Positions 6,414 to 8,400 of a stretch of 8,400 nucleotides of DNA are shown piece after piece. The stretch is from the NCBI GenBank assembly GCA_007127615.1, contig SKZB01000343.1, forward strand, positions 1-8,400, written 5' to 3'. A program made the position numbers and the translations under genes. Origin of the DNA: Phycisphaerales bacterium (GTDB lineage Bacteria > Planctomycetota > Phycisphaerae > Phycisphaerales > SM1A02). Below the pieces are notes generated by a model. It did no database searches, was not told the DNA's origin, and was given only the letters and a program-made list of their open reading frames with translations. Every line of letters begins with the position of its first letter. The first letter of the stretch is position 1.

Positions 6414-8400
6414 ATGAGCACGCCAGAGCCGGCCACGCCGCCATCATCGACCGACCACGAGGCACTGCAGCAGCGAATTGCGCAGTTGGAGGCTACGGTT
6501 CGCGCGCAGCGCAGTCAGATCAAATCACTCCGGCAGGGTCAGATCACCGAAGAACTTGAGCGTCGGTGGCAGATTCTCATCGAACAGGTGCCGGCGATGA
6601 TCTGGACCATGGATCGGGACCTCGTCTACACCTCCTCCCACGGCGTGGGGTTGAAGGCGCTCGGCCTGAAGCCGAACGAACTCGTCGGCGTGAAGCTGGA
6701 TGATTACCTCGGCGACCTCCCCGAATCGGAGTTCTACCTGAAGAGTTTTCGTGGTGTTCTGAAGGGTGAACCCATCTCGTTGGATTCGACGTGGATGGGC
6801 CGGGACTACCAGATCGTCTGCGAGCCCCTGCGTGATGATCAAGGACAGATCACGGGTCTGGTCGGGATCGCCTTCGACATCACGGATCAGAAAACACTTC
6901 AGCGCAAGCTCGCCCGACGCATTCAGTTTGAGCAGTCGCTGACGCGCATCTCGAATCACTTCATTGGTCTGCCCGCGTCGGAACTGGATGAGGGTATCGA
7001 CGAGGCGCTGGGAATGGTCGGACAGTTCGTCGATGTGGATCGATCCTACGTGTTTCTCTACGACGAATCGGCGGACACGCTGTCCAATACGCATGAGTGG
7101 TGCCGTGACGGCATTACGGCCGAGCGCGACTCGATTCAGAACGCGCCGGCCGCGGACTTTGCCTGGTCGGTCGCGCAGTTTCGGCGCGGAAACGCCGTCA
7201 TCGTGAACGATGTGCATGCACTGCCCGTGGAGGCGGTCGGCGAAAGCCGCGCTGCGGCCGAGCAGTCGATCCGGTCGTTTCTTGCGATCCCGCTCCAATC
7301 GGCCGGACGGTTTCTGGGTTTCTGCGGTTTCGACATGGTGCGGGAGACCCGCGTCTGGTCCGAAGAGGTCATTCAGGACGCGGCAGCGCTTGCCGATGTC
7401 TTCGTGCACGCCCTGGAACGACGCCATAGTCAACTTCGAGAACAGGAACACGAACGATTTCTCAGCACTCTGCTCAGCAACCTTCCCGGCTGGGCATATC
7501 GCGTCAACAACGATCCCGACTGGACGAATCTGTTCATTAGCGACGGCATCGAAGCGGTCACGGGCATTTCCGTCGCTCGTTTCATGCGGCGCGAGCGGTC
7601 GTTCGGTGAACTGATTGATCCCGACGATCGCGAGAGGGTGTGGGATCTCGTGCAGAAAGCCCTCCAGGACCGGCGCCCTTTCGAACTGAAGTACCGCATC
7701 CGGGACGCTTCCGGAGAAACCAAGTGGCTCTGGGAGCGGGGTCTGGGCGTGTTCGACGAGAACGGCCGGCTGAAATACCTCGAAGGGTTCATCACCGATA
7801 TCAGCCAGCAGCACCGCAACGAACTGGAGCTACAAAAGCGGGATCGCGACCTTCAACTCATTCTCGTCAACTCGCCGGATGTGATCGTGCGCTACGACCT
7901 GGAGCTCACGATTCTGTACCTCAATCCCTCGGCGGCCGCCGTGTTTGGTGCATCCGAAGAGGAACTGATCGGCCGGTCGCTGCGCGAGGCGCCATTTTCC
8001 CGGCGGATCGTTGATGACTGGATGGACTACGTCGGCGAGACGGCGCGACTGAAGCGGGAACGGCGCTTTGAGTACGAAGTCGAGGTCGATGGATCAACGA
8101 TCTGTTTCGATTGCCATCTCGTGCCCGAACCCAATGATGAAGGTGAGATCACCTCGGTGCTTTGCCTTTCCCGCAATATCACGCAGCGCAAACAGGCGGA
8201 GCGCAACTTGCGCAACGCCAACTCGTTCCAACGCCTGTTGCTGCGCGAACTGGATCACCGCGTGCGGAACAATCTGGCGTCTCTTCTCGCGCTGGTCGAT
8301 CTGTCCGCGCGGAGTGCCGACTCGGTCATCGATCTGGCGAATTCCATCCGCAGCCGCGTGCTCGCCATGTCGTCCGTACACGATCTGCTGTCGCGCGGGC
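6414..8400 (+). CDS. PAS-GAF-PAS-PAS sensor histidine kinase (HisKA_2/HWE type), 3' end cut by window
   Basis: The frame stays open for 662 codons to the right edge. Layout: coiled coil (15-52), PAS (52-160, ending in GIAFDITDQK), GAF (175-337, with SIRSFLAIPLQSAG and GFCGFDMVRETRVW), PAS_3-type domain (348-467, with LIDPDDRERVW and YLEGFITDISQQ), a third PAS (478-595, ending in CLSRNITQRK), then a dimerisation/phosphoacceptor segment. The latter reads RELDHRVRNNLASLLALV (611-628), the HisKA_2/HWE form of the H-box, with H615 (codon 8256-8258) the probable phosphorylated histidine. The ATP-binding domain lies beyond the window. There is no membrane helix or signal peptide, so it should sense a cytoplasmic signal; no haem or flavin ligand is evident. 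Start at 6414 gives a natural hydrophilic N-terminus; the ribosome-binding site is weak, and an in-frame GTG at 6387 with GAGGG upstream is an alternative. No response regulator is visible; its partner and output are unknown. Confidence 0.9.
   Translation, partial: MSTPEPATPPSSTDHEALQQRIAQLEATVRAQRSQIKSLRQGQITEELERRWQILIEQVPAMIWTMDRDLVYTSSHGVGLKALGLKPNELVGVKLDDYLGDLPESEFYLKSFRGVLKGEPISLDSTWMGRDYQIVCEPLRDDQGQITGLVGIAFDITDQKTLQRKLARRIQFEQSLTRISNHFIGLPASELDEGIDEALGMVGQFVDVDRSYVFLYDESADTLSNTHEWCRDGITAERDSIQNAPAADFAWSVAQFRRGNAVIVNDVHALPVEAVGESRAAAEQSIRSFLAIPLQSAGRFLGFCGFDMVRETRVWSEEVIQDAAALADVFVHALERRHSQLREQEHERFLSTLLSNLPGWAYRVNNDPDWTNLFISDGIEAVTGISVARFMRRERSFGELIDPDDRERVWDLVQKALQDRRPFELKYRIRDASGETKWLWERGLGVFDENGRLKYLEGFITDISQQHRNELELQKRDRDLQLILVNSPDVIVRYDLELTILYLNPSAAAVFGASEEELIGRSLREAPFSRRIVDDWMDYVGETARLKRERRFEYEVEVDGSTICFDCHLVPEPNDEGEITSVLCLSRNITQRKQAERNLRNANSFQRLLLRELDHRVRNNLASLLALVDLSARSADSVIDLANSIRSRVLAMSSVHDLLSRG

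Noticed and set aside
6325..6465. 47-residue N-terminal extension of guanylate kinase
   Set aside because: It would overlap the start of the divergent kinase and lacks family-like sequence; the ATG at 6324 gives the normal length of 208 residues.
6525..7814. 429-codon open frame on the - strand
   Set aside because: Lies opposite the PAS/GAF coding frame of the sensor kinase, which has clear domain motifs; the antisense product has none.

Overview
The window is GC-rich, densely coding bacterial DNA with six genes, two of them cut by the window edges, and no intergenic gap longer than about 90 bases. I see no RNA gene, mobile element, CRISPR array or phage gene. The best guess at the source is a planctomycete, perhaps Phycisphaerae-like. 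This rests on a type III polyketide synthase, an unusually long OPT transporter with a YHS-like insert, and a PAS/GAF sensor kinase of the HisKA_2/HWE type. It is an impression from gene content, not a demonstrated assignment.

Left part (1-2265, + strand): the last 295 codons of a chalcone-synthase-like type III polyketide synthase, with its full Cys-His-Asn triad, followed 50 bases later by a complete major facilitator permease. A TATGAT element just before the permease start, with no ribosome-binding site, suggests its own, possibly leaderless, transcript. A hairpin followed by four T lies after the permease.

Middle (2342-5647, + strand): a two-gene operon. The first gene is an 844-residue OPT/YSL-family transporter, longer than the usual bacterial form because of two hydrophilic insertions that my topology count places in the periplasm. 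One insert ends in a DxNxDGxxD calcium-loop-like motif. The other resembles a YHS-type metal-binding domain that has lost most of its cysteine ligands. Three bases downstream begins a 255-residue protein with two predicted membrane helices, an acidic periplasmic part and a cytoplasmic coiled coil. I do not recognise it, but it looks like a dedicated partner of the transporter. This pair is the most interesting part of the window.

Right part: guanylate kinase (gmk) on the - strand, convergent with the operon. An 89-base divergent intergenic region with inverted GTACACTT elements follows. On the + strand comes a PAS-GAF-PAS-PAS histidine kinase that runs off the right edge just after its phosphoacceptor histidine. 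Because this kinase has no stop codon within the window, it is easily missed in favour of a 429-codon antisense shadow frame. GATC is strongly over-represented across the whole window.
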